Below are positions 28,186 to 36,878 of a stretch of 64,000 nucleotides of DNA, piece after piece (within the stretch, counting starts at the first letter, position 1; every line of letters begins with the position of its first letter). This DNA is from Candidatus Eisenbacteria bacterium (GTDB taxonomy: Bacteria > Eisenbacteria > RBG-16-71-46 > JACRLI01). The stretch covers positions 1 through 64,000 of the forward strand of contig JACRLI010000024.1 of NCBI GenBank assembly GCA_016235265.1, read 5' to 3'. Below the pieces are notes generated by a model. It ran no database searches. It saw only the letters and a list, made by a program, of their open reading frames with translations, and was not told the DNA's origin. Position numbers and translations under genes: made by a program.

Positions 28186-28551
28186 TCAGATCTGGAGGAT
28201 GGTGCTGAAAGCTCGAGGTGGTGACGGGGAGTTCCAGGGCAGCGCGCGGGCGGCCGCGAAGCGCCCGGCCGGAACCGCGAGCCGGACCGCCGGGGCGGCC
28301 TGGGATGCAACGAGGGAAACCTGGGCATAGGGGTTTACGATCTGCTCGGCCGCGGCCTGGGAGGGCGCAGACGGCGTCATGTCACAGCCGCAGCCCGAAA
28401 ACACCGGGCCCTGGACCGGGGCCGGCTCGTCGCCGCAGCAGCAGCAGGCAACGCACGCCCACGCCGGCACCACCAGCGCCACGAGCCAGCCTGCGAGGAG
28501 CAGGCCGGTCAGGATGGGCTTAATCGTGCCGGTTCGAATCCGCATCCGCAT
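28186..28551 (-). CDS. Small secreted Cys-rich protein
   Basis: 121 residues. A hydrophobic signal (about 12-33) ends in WACVACCCCGDEPAPVQG, a run of six Cys within eight residues, followed by FSGCGCDM. Such clusters suggest soft-metal binding or lipid attachment after processing. The C-terminal half is Ala/Val/Pro-rich with no named domain. It is the first gene of the metal block after the nucleoside-operon terminator. ATG at 28551 or at 28545 are both possible; AAGGA spacing slightly favours the second. Confidence 0.7.
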   Translation of the reverse strand: MRMRIRTGTIKPILTGLLLAGWLVALVVPAWACVACCCCGDEPAPVQGPVFSGCGCDMTPSAPSQAAAEQIVNPYAQVSLVASQAAPAVRLAVPAGRFAAARALPWNSPSPPRAFSTILQI

Positions 28552-28624
28552 GTCCTTGGATTGGGCGCCCAGGGGGAGTATCGGCCTCTGTACAAGGCTA
28601 CTCCACCCTTTGGATGCACGCAAG

Positions 28625-28644
28625 GGCCGGGCAGTTGCCCGGCC
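28625..28644 (-). terminator. Terminator of the add-udk-tdk-BMP operon
   Basis: Perfect 9-bp arms GGCCGGGCA and TGCCCGGCC, 43 bases past the BMP-gene stop on the minus strand. It separates the nucleoside genes from the metal block. Confidence 0.6.
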
Positions 28645-28686
28645 GGTTGCTGCCCGGCGGTCCGGCGGCACCGGATTGAATGCCGC

Positions 28687-29718
28687 CTACTGCTTCGGAA
28701 CCCGGATCTCGCCCGCCACGATCTTCTGCCGGATGCGCTCCACCTGGTCGCGCACCGGGTCCGGGATCAGGGCGCGGTTGTGGGCGTCGTAGACGTAGTT
28801 CACCCCGCCCTCCTTGAGGCCCAGTTCCACGACCCCGCCCTTCCACGTCCCGTCGTGGGCGGTCTTCACCGATTGGAACACCGACTCGTCCACGTTCTTG
28901 ATCATCGAGGTCAGCACCACGCCGTCGTACTCGGGGCGCCACTGGTCGGAGTCGACGCCGATGGCGAGCTTCTTCTGCTCCTTGGCCGCCTCGAACACGC
29001 CCTGCCCCGTGGATCCGGAGGCGTGGAAAATGATGTCGGCGCCTTCGGCGTACATGCCCAGCGCCAGCTCCTTGCCCTTGGTGGGGTTCTTGAAGGCGTC
29101 CCCGGTCACGCCGGCGTACTTCACCGACACCTTCACGCTCGGGTCGGCGTACGCAGCACCCGCCCGGAACCCGGCGGCGAACTTGTGGATCAGGGCGATG
29201 TCCATGCCGCCCACGAACCCCAGTTTGTGGGGCTTGGAGAGCAGCGCCGCCAGCGCGCCCACCAGGAACGAGCCCTCCTCCTCGCGGAACTTGAGCGCCT
29301 GGACGTTGGCCGGCACCTGCCCGCCCTCCTTCAGCGCGTAGTCCACGCACGCGAACTTCTGCTTCGGGTAGTCGGCGGCCAGGCGGTTGAGGTCGTCGGT
29401 GAAGATGAAGCCGATGCCGAAGATGATGTCCAGGTTCTTGGCTGCCAGCGTGCGCAGGGCCGACTCGCGGTCGCTGCCCTCGCTGGGCTCGATGAGGTTG
29501 GAGATGTCGGCATCCAGTTCCTTCGCGGCGCGCTGCAGGCCGCGGTAGGCGGAGTCGTTGAAGGACTGGTCGCCGCGGCCGCCGACGTCGAACACCAGGC
29601 CCACGCGGGGGCCGCCGGGCGGGGCGGCGCCCTGGTCCGCGGTCTTCCTCGGCGAGCAGGCGAGCGGGAGCAGCACGAGCAACGGCAGGAACCAGCGGGC
29701 GGCGCGGGCCAGTTTCAC
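28687..29718 (-). CDS. BMP-family nucleoside-binding lipoprotein (NupN/PnrA-like)
   Basis: 343 residues from a GTG start with GGAG 8 bases upstream. Lipobox LLPLAC (Cys 20). The BMP domain starts GLVFDVGGRGDQSFNDSAY, the hallmark purine-nucleoside pocket segment with the Asp and Phe that contact the ligand. VGGMDIALIHKF, FHASGSTGQGVFEAAKE and IGVDSDQW follow. It captures nucleosides in the periplasm and delivers them to the NupOPQ-type transporter, whose genes lie 9.4 kb downstream at 15716-19249. The gene follows tdk with an 82-base gap that holds a strong hairpin. Confidence 0.93.
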   Translation of the reverse strand: MKLARAARWFLPLLVLLPLACSPRKTADQGAAPPGGPRVGLVFDVGGRGDQSFNDSAYRGLQRAAKELDADISNLIEPSEGSDRESALRTLAAKNLDIIFGIGFIFTDDLNRLAADYPKQKFACVDYALKEGGQVPANVQALKFREEEGSFLVGALAALLSKPHKLGFVGGMDIALIHKFAAGFRAGAAYADPSVKVSVKYAGVTGDAFKNPTKGKELALGMYAEGADIIFHASGSTGQGVFEAAKEQKKLAIGVDSDQWRPEYDGVVLTSMIKNVDESVFQSVKTAHDGTWKGGVVELGLKEGGVNYVYDAHNRALIPDPVRDQVERIRQKIVAGEIRVPKQ

Positions 29719-29780
29719 GGGGAGATCTCCTATGCACGCAGGCCGGGCGTTCATGCCCGACTGCGTGGCAGCATTGCCTC

Positions 29781-29800
29781 GGCAGGCACGAGTGCCTGCC
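29781..29800. repeat. Perfect hairpin between tdk and the BMP gene
   Basis: GGCAGGCAC and GTGCCTGCC with a two-base GA centre, directly abutting the tdk stop. It could be a partial terminator lowering BMP-gene expression or a copy of a REP-like palindrome; I found no second copy in this window. Confidence 0.5.
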
Positions 29801-30367
29801 CTACGGTTCGGCCGGGGGCTCGTAGCAGTTGCGGCAGCGGGCCTCGTACATGCCACCGGCGCCGACCTGGATGCGCTCCTTGCCGCCGCTCACGCGCTGG
29901 GTGCGGTTGGCGGGGCCGCCGCACACCACGCAGATCGCCAGCGTCTTGGTGATGTACTCGGCGATCGCCAGGAGCTGGGGCACCGGCTCGAAGGGCCGGC
30001 CGCGGTAGTCCTGGTCCAGGCCGGCACAGATGACGCGCTTGCCCTGCGCCGCGAGCTGCTGCACCACGGGCACCACGTCCATTCCCAGGAACTGCACCTC
30101 GTCAATGCCGATCACCTGGGCCTCGCCGGAGTACTCGAGGATTTCGCGCGCGTTGCGCACCACGCGCGAGGGGATGCGCTGCTCCCCGTGGGAGACCAGC
30201 TGGTCGGCGGCGAAACGGTCGTCCAGCGCGGGCTTGAAGATCTCCACCTTCTGCCGCGCGATCTGCGCGCGGCGCAGGCGCCGGATCAGCTCCTCGGTCT
30301 TGCCGCTGAACATGCTGCCGCAGACCACCTCGATCCAGCCGCCCGCCTTGGGGGTCCAGCCGTCCAC
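29801..30367 (-). CDS. tdk: Thymidine kinase (type II)
   Basis: 188 residues. P-loop GSMFSGKT (17-24), catalytic Glu in GIDEVQF, the Zn-binding cysteines CVVC and CRNC, and the lasso-loop GMYEA that closes on thymidine. It phosphorylates thymidine to dTMP in the cytoplasm. The start is GTG one base after the udk stop, with GGAGG upstream. Confidence 0.97.
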   Translation of the reverse strand: MDGWTPKAGGWIEVVCGSMFSGKTEELIRRLRRAQIARQKVEIFKPALDDRFAADQLVSHGEQRIPSRVVRNAREILEYSGEAQVIGIDEVQFLGMDVVPVVQQLAAQGKRVICAGLDQDYRGRPFEPVPQLLAIAEYITKTLAICVVCGGPANRTQRVSGGKERIQVGAGGMYEARCRNCYEPPAEP

Positions 30368-30368
30368 G

Positions 30369-31031
30369 TCACGCCTCCTGCGGGTGGCGGTGACCCGCCA
30401 GGATGGAGCGGATCTTGGTCTTGAGAAGGTCGATGGCCACCAGGTTGAAGCCGCCTTCGGGGATGATCACGTCGGCGTAGCGCTTGCTGGGCTCCACGAA
30501 CTGCAGGTGACTGGGCCGCACGGTGAGCTCGTACTGGCGCAGCACGGACTCCACGTCGCGCCCGCGCTCCACGATGTCGCGCTTGAGCCGGCGAAGCAGC
30601 CGCACGTCGGCGTCGGTGTCGATGAAGCAGCGGATGTCCATCCACGAGCGCAGCTCGGGATCGAGCAGCACCAGGATGCCCTCCAGCACCACGATGGCGT
30701 GCGGGCCGGCCCGGCGCACGTCGGTGGTGCGCAGGTGCGTCTTGTAGTCGTACACCGGAACGTCCGCGGAGCCGCCCTTGAGCAGGGACTTCACCTGGCT
30801 GCGCAGCAGGTCCATGTCGAACGCGTCGGGGTGGTCGAAGTTGCGGACGTCGCGCTCGCTCATCGGGATCTCGGAGAGGTCCTTGTAGTAGAAGTCCTGC
30901 TTGAGGATCACCACCTGGTCGGAGCCCAGTTCCTCGAAGATGGTCTGCGCCACCAGGGTCTTGCCCGACCCCGATCCGCCGGCGATGCCGATGAGGATGC
31001 CCTTCTTGTCGAACCCCGGCCCGTCGGCCAT
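30369..31031 (-). CDS. udk: Uridine kinase
   Basis: 220 residues, the family length. P-loop GGSGSGKT (18-25), [38 protein letters not shown] and the lid segment [13 protein letters not shown] are all typical of uridine/cytidine kinases. It phosphorylates uridine and cytidine. The ATG at 31031 overlaps the adenosine deaminase stop by one base (TGATG). A much longer open frame in phase is the antisense-like shadow of the deaminase gene. Confidence 0.97.
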   Translation of the reverse strand: MADGPGFDKKGILIGIAGGSGSGKTLVAQTIFEELGSDQVVILKQDFYYKDLSEIPMSERDVRNFDHPDAFDMDLLRSQVKSLLKGGSADVPVYDYKTHLRTTDVRRAGPHAIVVLEGILVLLDPELRSWMDIRCFIDTDADVRLLRRLKRDIVERGRDVESVLRQYELTVRPSHLQFVEPSKRYADVIIPEGGFNLVAIDLLKTKIRSILAGHRHPQEA

Positions 31032-32140
31032 CACAGGTACTCCTTGCCCGGGATGAAGTCGGTGCCTTCCGCCAGGATCTCGTCCATGTCGATGATCGCC
31101 TGGCGGAGCATCTCCACCTTTTCGTGGAGCGGCAGGAACGCGCACTTGAAGCCATTGATGATGATGTTGCGCAGGTCGGCGGGGCCCAGGTGGAAGGTCT
31201 TCACCGCAAGCGAGAGCTCGCGGGTCACGGTGGTGTTCGACATCAGCCGGTTGTCGGTGTTGAGCGTCACGCGCAGGCCGTAGTCGTAGTAGAACTTGAA
31301 CGGGTGGTGCCGCATGTCCGCCACGGCGTGCGTCTGGACGTTGCTGCTCAGGCAGATCTCCAGCGGGATCCGGTGGTCGTTCACGTAGTTGAGGAGGTCC
31401 AGGTCCTCCTTGAGCATCGTGCCGTGCCCGATCCGGTGCGCGCCGCAATGGTGGATGGCCTGGGCGATGCTGGCCGGCCCGAAGGCCTCCCCCGCGTGCA
31501 CGGTGCTGTTGATGTTGTGCTTGAGGATCTTCTGGAACGCCGCCTTGTGCGCCTTGGCCGGGAAGTCCTTCTCCGCGCCCGCCAGGTCGAAGGCCACCAC
31601 GCCGCGGTTCTTGTAGGCCACCGTGAGCTCCGCCAGCTCCAGCGACCACTTGGGCAGGATGTGGCGGATGCCGCAGATGATCAGCCCGGTGCGGATCCCG
31701 AAGTCGCGCTCCGCGCGCCGCAGCCCGTCAATCACCGCGTCCACGATCTCGGGCAGCTTCATGCCGCGCTTCACGTGCAGGATGGGCGAGTAGCGCACCT
31801 CCATGTAGCGCACGTTCTCCCGCGCGGCGTCCTCCGCCAGCTCGTAGGCGATGCGCGTGATGGCGGGGCGGTCCTGCATCACGCTCAGCGTCACGTCAAA
31901 CTTGCGGATGTACTCGGTGAGGTCCTTGACCCCCCGGTCGGCGCGCATGAAGTTGCGCAACTTCACCGGGTTCTGGCTGGGGAGCCGGACGCGCCGCTCC
32001 TTCGCGAGGTCGAGCATCGTGGGGATGCGGACACAGCCGTCGAGGTGGACGTGGAGATCGGTCTTCGGGAGCTTCTTGATGAGCGCCGGGGTGAGGGCCG
32101 GGGCCGGCGCGGCGCGCCGTCTGGTCTTGGCTTTCGGCAT
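31031..32140 (-). CDS. add: Adenosine deaminase
   Basis: 369 residues. Metal-binding HVH in TDLHVHLDG, the HAGE catalytic motif (STVHAGEAFG), the His in RIGHG and the Asp pair in TLNTDNRLMS are all present. It deaminates adenosine to inosine, feeding the phosphorylase encoded at 14883-15719. It has a basic N-terminal extension (PKAKTRRR). The ATG at 32140 is preferred over an upstream TTG (32170) because that codon would lie before the predicted transcription start; AGAGG precedes the ATG. Confidence 0.95.
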   Translation of the reverse strand: MPKAKTRRRAAPAPALTPALIKKLPKTDLHVHLDGCVRIPTMLDLAKERRVRLPSQNPVKLRNFMRADRGVKDLTEYIRKFDVTLSVMQDRPAITRIAYELAEDAARENVRYMEVRYSPILHVKRGMKLPEIVDAVIDGLRRAERDFGIRTGLIICGIRHILPKWSLELAELTVAYKNRGVVAFDLAGAEKDFPAKAHKAAFQKILKHNINSTVHAGEAFGPASIAQAIHHCGAHRIGHGTMLKEDLDLLNYVNDHRIPLEICLSSNVQTHAVADMRHHPFKFYYDYGLRVTLNTDNRLMSNTTVTRELSLAVKTFHLGPADLRNIIINGFKCAFLPLHEKVEMLRQAIIDMDEILAEGTDFIPGKEYL

Positions 32141-32169
32141 GGGCCTCTCTATGAATGAAGGTGTCCGCA

Positions 32170-32198
32170 AAGGTATCGTCCCGGGCCGCGCCTGTCAA
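32170..32198 (-). promoter_or_regulatory. Promoter for the nucleoside-salvage operon
   Basis: Minus strand: consensus -35 TTGACA (32193-32198), a 17-base spacer, and -10 TACCTT (32170-32175). The -10 is poor, but position and spacing are right for the add start. Confidence 0.45.
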
Positions 32199-32256
32199 TT
32201 GAGGGTCGGGCCGTTCGGCGGTATGCTCCGGGGCGCGCACCGGGAGGACGCACCGC

Positions 32257-33108
32257 TTGCGACTGGGCAGCCTGGAAGTTCACGTGCTCCACGAAAGCTC
32301 ATTCCGGCTGGACGGCGGCCAGGCGTTCGGCGTGGTGCCGCGCGCCTTCTGGGAGCCCCTGGCGCCGCCCGACGAGCGCCACCGGGTGCGCCTGGGCGTG
32401 CACCCGCTGCTGGTGCGCAGCGGCCCCACCTGGGCGCTGGTGGACACCGGGATCGGGGAGCGCACCGACGCCAGGTTCCGGGACATCTACGCCATCGAGG
32501 ACGACGCCCCGGTGCGCGGCCTGATCCGCGCGTTCGGTGTGGAGCCCGGGGACATCGGCCTGGTGGTTCTCTCGCACCTGCACTTCGACCACGCCGGGGG
32601 CGCCACGCGGCGCGACGGGGCGGGGCCGCTGCCGGCGTTCCCCAACGCCCGCGTGGTGATGGACCGCGGCGAATGGCACGACGCGCACCACCCGGTGGAG
32701 TTCACCCGCGGCGGGTACCGGGGCGAGGACCTGGAATGCCTCGAGGCCGCGGCCGAGTGGGTGGGCCCGGACGAGGACGCCGAGCCGCTGCCGGGCGTGC
32801 ACTTCGTCCGCGCGCCCGGGCACACCGCGCACCACCGCGGCATCCTGCTGCGCTCCGGGGGCCGGGCGGTGTTCTACCCGGTGGACCTGCTGCCGCTGAC
32901 GCCGCACGTGCGCCTGCCGTGGATCGCGGCGCTGGATCATCACCCGCTCACCGTGCTCGAGACCAAGCGGCGCTTCCTCGCGCGCGCGTGCGCCGAAGGC
33001 TGGTGGGTTTGTTTCGCGCACCACCCCGGCACGGCGACATTCGGGAGAATCGTCGCGCGCGACGGGGCGTGGGCGCTGCAGGGCCCGCTGAAGGAGGAGA
33101 TCGACTGA
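32257..33108 (+). CDS. Metallo-beta-lactamase fold hydrolase
   Basis: 283 residues from TTG, with GGGAGGA upstream. The MBL zinc motif HLHFDH is at about 110-115, later ligands are in APGHTAHHRG and VDLLPLTPH, and the final His may be in LDHHPLT. It resembles the quorum-lactonase/ribonuclease-like stand-alone hydrolases; the substrate is unknown. The zincin gene follows after 36 bases. Confidence 0.9.
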   Translation: MRLGSLEVHVLHESSFRLDGGQAFGVVPRAFWEPLAPPDERHRVRLGVHPLLVRSGPTWALVDTGIGERTDARFRDIYAIEDDAPVRGLIRAFGVEPGDIGLVVLSHLHFDHAGGATRRDGAGPLPAFPNARVVMDRGEWHDAHHPVEFTRGGYRGEDLECLEAAAEWVGPDEDAEPLPGVHFVRAPGHTAHHRGILLRSGGRAVFYPVDLLPLTPHVRLPWIAALDHHPLTVLETKRRFLARACAEGWWVCFAHHPGTATFGRIVARDGAWALQGPLKEEID

Positions 33109-33144
33109 GATGACGCTTCATCCGCGCGCGGCGGAGGCCGCGAG

Positions 33145-33513
33145 ATGAACCGGCGCGCATTCGAGCAGGTGGTGCGCGAGGCGCTGGATTCCATGCCCGA
33201 GGAGATTTCCGAGTACCTGGGCGAAGTCGTCGTGGTGGTGGAGGACCGCCCCAGCCGCGAGCAACTCGAGGAGCAGGGCATCGACGATCCCATGGGACTG
33301 TACGGTCTGTACGAGGGCACGCCGCTCATCGACCGCTCGGTGATGGAGAGCGGCACGCTGCCGGACCGCATCACCATCTTCCAGCGGCCGCTGGAACTGG
33401 ACTTCCCCGACCGCCGCGAGCTGATCCACGAGATCCAGGTGACCGTGGCGCACGAGGTGGCGCACCTGTTCGGGCTCGACGAGGACCGCCTGGAGGAACT
33501 GGGGCTGGAGTAG
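33145..33513 (+). CDS. Minimal zincin metallopeptidase-like protein
   Basis: 122 residues. The single conserved feature is HEVAHLFGLDED near the C-terminus, the HExxH zinc motif of the small Zincin_1 (DUF1025-type) family. The upstream GLYGLYEGTPL and RITIFQRPLE strands are also typical. No signal peptide, so cytoplasmic. Activity has rarely been shown for this family. Confidence 0.92.
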   Translation: MNRRAFEQVVREALDSMPEEISEYLGEVVVVVEDRPSREQLEEQGIDDPMGLYGLYEGTPLIDRSVMESGTLPDRITIFQRPLELDFPDRRELIHEIQVTVAHEVAHLFGLDEDRLEELGLE

Positions 33514-33564
33514 CGGATCGCAGAACCCCGCCTGCGCCGGCGGAGGCCACGCGGAGGAGATCAC

Positions 33565-34365
33565 GTGAGGACCCTGGATGTCTGCCCCCTGTTGTTGCTG
33601 GTGTGCCTGCTGCTGCCCTCGCGCGCGCTGGCCGCGCCGCCGGACACTGTCTTCGTGGCTCGCGCGGCCCGGATCGGAGCCCAGGCCTACCCCTACCGCG
33701 TGTACGTGCCGCCGGGATTCGACGCCGCGAAACGCTGGCCGGTGGTACTGTTCCTGCACGGCTCCGGCGAGCGCGGCAGCGACGGTGAACGGCAGGTGAA
33801 GATCGGGCTGGGGCCGGCGATCCGGAGAAACCCGGGGCGCTTTCCGCTCCTCGCGGTATTCCCGCAGGCCCCTGACGACAGTTCGTGGCTGGGCGAGCCG
33901 GGCCGCGCGGCCCTGGCGGCACTCGACAGCGCGATGGCGGAGTTCTCAGGCGATCCCGCGCGCGTGTACCTCACCGGGCTCTCCATGGGCGGCTACGGGT
34001 GCTGGCACCTCGCCTGGGAGGACACCACCCGGTGGGCGGCCGTGGTGAGTGTGTGCGGCGGCCTGGTGCCTCCCGACGACAAGCACTCGGTGCGCCTGGC
34101 GCCGGAACTGATGGCCGCCGACGATCCCTACGCGGCCGTGGCCGCGCGCGTCGCCGCGCTGCCGGCATGGCTGTTCCACGGGGCGCGGGACCCGATCATC
34201 CCCGTGGGCGAGTCGCGCCGCATCGTGGCGGCACTCCAGGCCCGGGCCGCGGACGTGAAGTACACGGAGTATGCCGCCGCGGGCCACGACTGCTGGGACC
34301 GGGCGTTCGGTGAGGAAGACCTGTGGACGTGGCTGCTGGGGAAACGGCGGGAGGCGGCGAAGTGA
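33565..34365 (+). CDS. Secreted esterase / dienelactone-hydrolase-like protein
   Basis: 266 residues from GTG with GGAGGA upstream. Signal peptide to ALAA (about 24). The alpha/beta hydrolase has the oxyanion segment FLHGSGERG, nucleophile GLSMGGYG, acid in HGARDPIIPV and His in AAGHDCW. This pattern matches the phospholipase/carboxylesterase-like family that includes feruloyl-esterase-type PHB depolymerase relatives. It likely hydrolyses an ester in the periplasm or outside the cell. Confidence 0.9.
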   Translation: MRTLDVCPLLLLVCLLLPSRALAAPPDTVFVARAARIGAQAYPYRVYVPPGFDAAKRWPVVLFLHGSGERGSDGERQVKIGLGPAIRRNPGRFPLLAVFPQAPDDSSWLGEPGRAALAALDSAMAEFSGDPARVYLTGLSMGGYGCWHLAWEDTTRWAAVVSVCGGLVPPDDKHSVRLAPELMAADDPYAAVAARVAALPAWLFHGARDPIIPVGESRRIVAALQARAADVKYTEYAAAGHDCWDRAFGEEDLWTWLLGKRREAAK

Positions 34366-34422
34366 TTTCACGCCGTGGTGGTGCGATCAAGGAGGTGGCG
34401 CGGTGATTCCGGTGGACACGAA

Positions 34423-34899
34423 ATGATCCCACCGCCGCCGGTCGTGGTGGAGCGGGACCTGGAAGCTCCGCCGGGAGCGGTGTTCGCCGCGCTCACCGAG
34501 CCCGCGCGGCTGGACCGCTGGTTCTTCACCGTGCACGAAGTGTGGCCCGGGCCGGGCGGGCGCTATCGCATCGAGTGGCATAGCGCCGGGGACGCCGCGC
34601 GAAATCACTCCCGATACGGCGCGTATCTCGATTTCGAACCGCCGCACCGGCTGGCCTTTGAATGGCAGGGCCCGCAGCTGGAGTGTATTCCCGCCACGCG
34701 CGTCAGCATCACCCTGGACGAACTCCCCGGAAGCCGCACCCACTTCCTGCTGGTGCACGACCGCTGGCCCGAGGGCTGGGACGAACTGCGCGGGAACCAC
34801 CTCGAGGGCTGGAACTTCTACGCGGACAGTCTGGCGCGGTACCTGGCGGGGGCGGAGGATGTGAGGGGGAAGAGGTTCGGGCAGGTGGTGCGGAGCTAG
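34423..34899 (+). CDS. SRPBCC/AHSA1-domain protein
   Basis: 158 residues. START-like fold: ERDLEAPPGAVFAALTEPARLDRWFF at the N-terminus, GGRYRIEW, PPHRLAFEW and the C-terminal helix GWNFYADSLARYLAG. Such proteins bind hydrophobic ligands or act as Hsp90-activator-like factors; the role is unknown. The ATG at 34423 agrees with domain alignment; upstream in-phase GTGs would add 16 unlikely residues. Confidence 0.88.
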   Translation: MIPPPPVVVERDLEAPPGAVFAALTEPARLDRWFFTVHEVWPGPGGRYRIEWHSAGDAARNHSRYGAYLDFEPPHRLAFEWQGPQLECIPATRVSITLDELPGSRTHFLLVHDRWPEGWDELRGNHLEGWNFYADSLARYLAGAEDVRGKRFGQVVRS

Positions 34900-34975
34900 C
34901 CGGAGATCCCGGAGAGCGGGCCGGGAGGATTCCGCCTGCCGGTGCTGCAGGGCGATTCGCGCCCTCGCGCCCACC

Positions 34976-35374
34976 CTACCCTCCCGGCAACCCCGAAAAA
35001 TGATCCCCCACCACCCACCAGCGCCCATCCTCGCGCACCAGCGTCATCATGTCGCGACCACGCAGCGTCTCCTGCTGCCCCCGCCGCGTCACGGACATCT
35101 CATACTCGTACGTCACCACCGCGGTGTCCCCGAACACCTCGACCCGCGGGTCCATCTCCTCCCAGCTGTGCACCGTGACGTAGCCGGCGAACGCCTTCCA
35201 TGCCGCCACGCAGTCCTCCTGCCCCACGTAGCGACCGCGCACGCCGAGCGCGATCGCGGTCATGCGCGGGTGGAAGTACCGCGTGAGGCCGGAGCCGTCG
35301 GACTTGGTCCAGGAGTCGTTGAGGGCGCGCACCACGCGCCACACTTCCGCTGCCGTGCCCTCGAAGCGTGTCAT
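34976..35374 (-). CDS. NTF2-like (SnoaL/DUF4440-type) protein
   Basis: 132 residues. Cone-shaped NTF2 fold signature: helix ALNDSWTKSDGSGLTRYFHPRM, MTAIALGVRGRYVG, AWKAFAGYV, then three strands ending TLVREDGRWWVVGDHFS. Possibly a small enzyme or ligand binder; the pocket residues give no clear reaction. It ends 46 bases upstream of the barrel gene, convergent to the SRPBCC gene. Confidence 0.85.
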   Translation of the reverse strand: MTRFEGTAAEVWRVVRALNDSWTKSDGSGLTRYFHPRMTAIALGVRGRYVGQEDCVAAWKAFAGYVTVHSWEEMDPRVEVFGDTAVVTYEYEMSVTRRGQQETLRGRDMMTLVREDGRWWVVGDHFSGLPGG

Positions 35375-35420
35375 CCCCTTCCCCCACGCGCTGCCGCGGC
35401 CCGCGGCCGGCGGCCTGGAG

Positions 35421-36878
35421 CTAGAACCAATCCAGCAGCCGGTTCCACGACAGCGTCCAGCGCACCTTGTGGTCGGCGCGCGGGCCCACCGGGAGCGCGG
35501 CGGAGAACTTCAGGTACGCGGCGGGGTCCGGCAGGCCCGGACGCCACCACAGGCCCACGCCCACGTCGCTGGCCCACGCGTCGCCGCGCGGCTTGCGGGG
35601 AGAGAGCCCGTCGCCGGGCGCCAGTTCGGGCACCGCTCCGGTCTCGGCAAACAGCGCCAGCGAAAGCGGCAGCCACGCGGGGTGCGGGATGTGCGCGGTG
35701 GCCAGCACGTCGGGGCCGATCAGCAGCGTGGCGCGGCCGAGGTACATCTGGCGCCCGCCGAGTGCCGCGGCCGGGTAGCCCTGCAGCGCATTGGAGCCGC
35801 CCGCGTACGAGCGCTCCTGCGCGGGGGCGCCGCTGTCGGCCGCGGACCATTCGGCCTGCAGCGCCAGCAGCCCGAACCGTCCCAGCCGCAGCACGCGCGC
35901 GGCATCCACGCGCACGCGGTTGAAGGTGAACGCGCCGCCGAAGCCCGCGTGCTCGTAGCCCGCCTTGAGCATCCCCACCACCGGGTCGCCCCCCACGGCC
36001 AGCGCTCCGCCCAGGGCGCGCACGGTGCGCGGGTCCGCCGCGCGGTCGGCGGGCACGCCGGTGACACAGTAGTCGTGGAACTGGTCGTGGTAGGGCAGCG
36101 TATGGGCCTGCTCGTCGCGGTAGCCGGCCTCTGCGGCCAGCCAGCCGGTGCGCAGCAGCACCCGGGCGCGCCAGCCCTCTCGGCGGAAGCGCAGCTCGTC
36201 GCCGCGAGCGCGCAGCCGCGGGCCGGCCATCAGCGGGTCGGGCTCCACCTGCAGCGCATCCAGGTAGTCGGTGCTGCGATACGTGGAGAGGTGCAGCGCC
36301 AGCGCCCGCTTGTCGTCGCCGAAGGCACGGGTCCAGCCCAGGGCGTAGCGGCCCTCGTGCAGCCCGAAGCTGCGGCCCGCCATGACGGTCAGCGCGCCGG
36401 GGCCCTTCTGCGTTCCGCCCAGCTGCACCCGCGCGGCCGTGACCAGCCCGTCGAGGCGGTTCACGCGCAGCAGCGGCGAGTTCTCGCTGCCGTGGCGACG
36501 GTCGTCGTACTCGCCCCGCGGCACCTCCGGCGCCAGCTCGGGGTGCGCGCGGTACAGGCGGTCCAGCGAGTCCACGCCGGTGCTGTCGAAGGCCAGGGTA
36601 TCGCCCTTGAAGAACGCATGGGTGGAATCGGCCAGTCCGGCCAGGTAGCCATCCAGGGCGGAGTCGGGCCGCGCGGGCGCGGCGGGAACGGCCGCAGCGG
36701 TGCCGGGGCCTTCCGCGTGGCATGGCGGCGCGAAGCCGGCCGTCGCCAGCAGGGCATAGCACGCGAACCAGGCGGGAAGCATGCGCGGTGCGGAGATCGC
36801 GGGGGCCCGGTGCGCCGGGGAGCCCGTGCGTGCGCAGCGCGCCGCGCAGATCGTAGGCACCCAATGCCGGGAGTTCAA
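35421..36878 (-). CDS. Omp85-like outer-membrane beta-barrel protein
   Basis: 485 residues from a TTG that overlaps the upstream stop (TTGA) and has a purine-rich GAGAAGGGGGG before it; an ATG at 36782 (454 residues) is the alternative and sits just before the hydrophobic signal (LPAWFACYALLATAGFA). The rest alternates polar and hydrophobic residues and ends in DWF, the C-terminal aromatic of outer-membrane barrels. GGSNALQGYPAAALGGRQMY corresponds to the Omp85/surface-antigen region in which an RGY motif is usual; here it is QGY. POTRA domains are not evident, so it is a barrel-only member. Its partner is encoded directly upstream. Confidence 0.82.
   Translation of the reverse strand: MNSRHWVPTICAARCARTGSPAHRAPAISAPRMLPAWFACYALLATAGFAPPCHAEGPGTAAAVPAAPARPDSALDGYLAGLADSTHAFFKGDTLAFDSTGVDSLDRLYRAHPELAPEVPRGEYDDRRHGSENSPLLRVNRLDGLVTAARVQLGGTQKGPGALTVMAGRSFGLHEGRYALGWTRAFGDDKRALALHLSTYRSTDYLDALQVEPDPLMAGPRLRARGDELRFRREGWRARVLLRTGWLAAEAGYRDEQAHTLPYHDQFHDYCVTGVPADRAADPRTVRALGGALAVGGDPVVGMLKAGYEHAGFGGAFTFNRVRVDAARVLRLGRFGLLALQAEWSAADSGAPAQERSYAGGSNALQGYPAAALGGRQMYLGRATLLIGPDVLATAHIPHPAWLPLSLALFAETGAVPELAPGDGLSPRKPRGDAWASDVGVGLWWRPGLPDPAAYLKFSAALPVGPRADHKVRWTLSWNRLLDWF

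Noticed and set aside
28523..28545. tRNA-like GGTTCGAATCC T-loop sequence
   Set aside because: The flanking bases do not form a T stem and no acceptor, D or anticodon arms are present; it lies inside the Cys-rich gene.
32141..32170. TTG at 32170 as the adenosine deaminase start
   Set aside because: It would precede the predicted transcription start and has no ribosome-binding site; ATG 32140 fits better.
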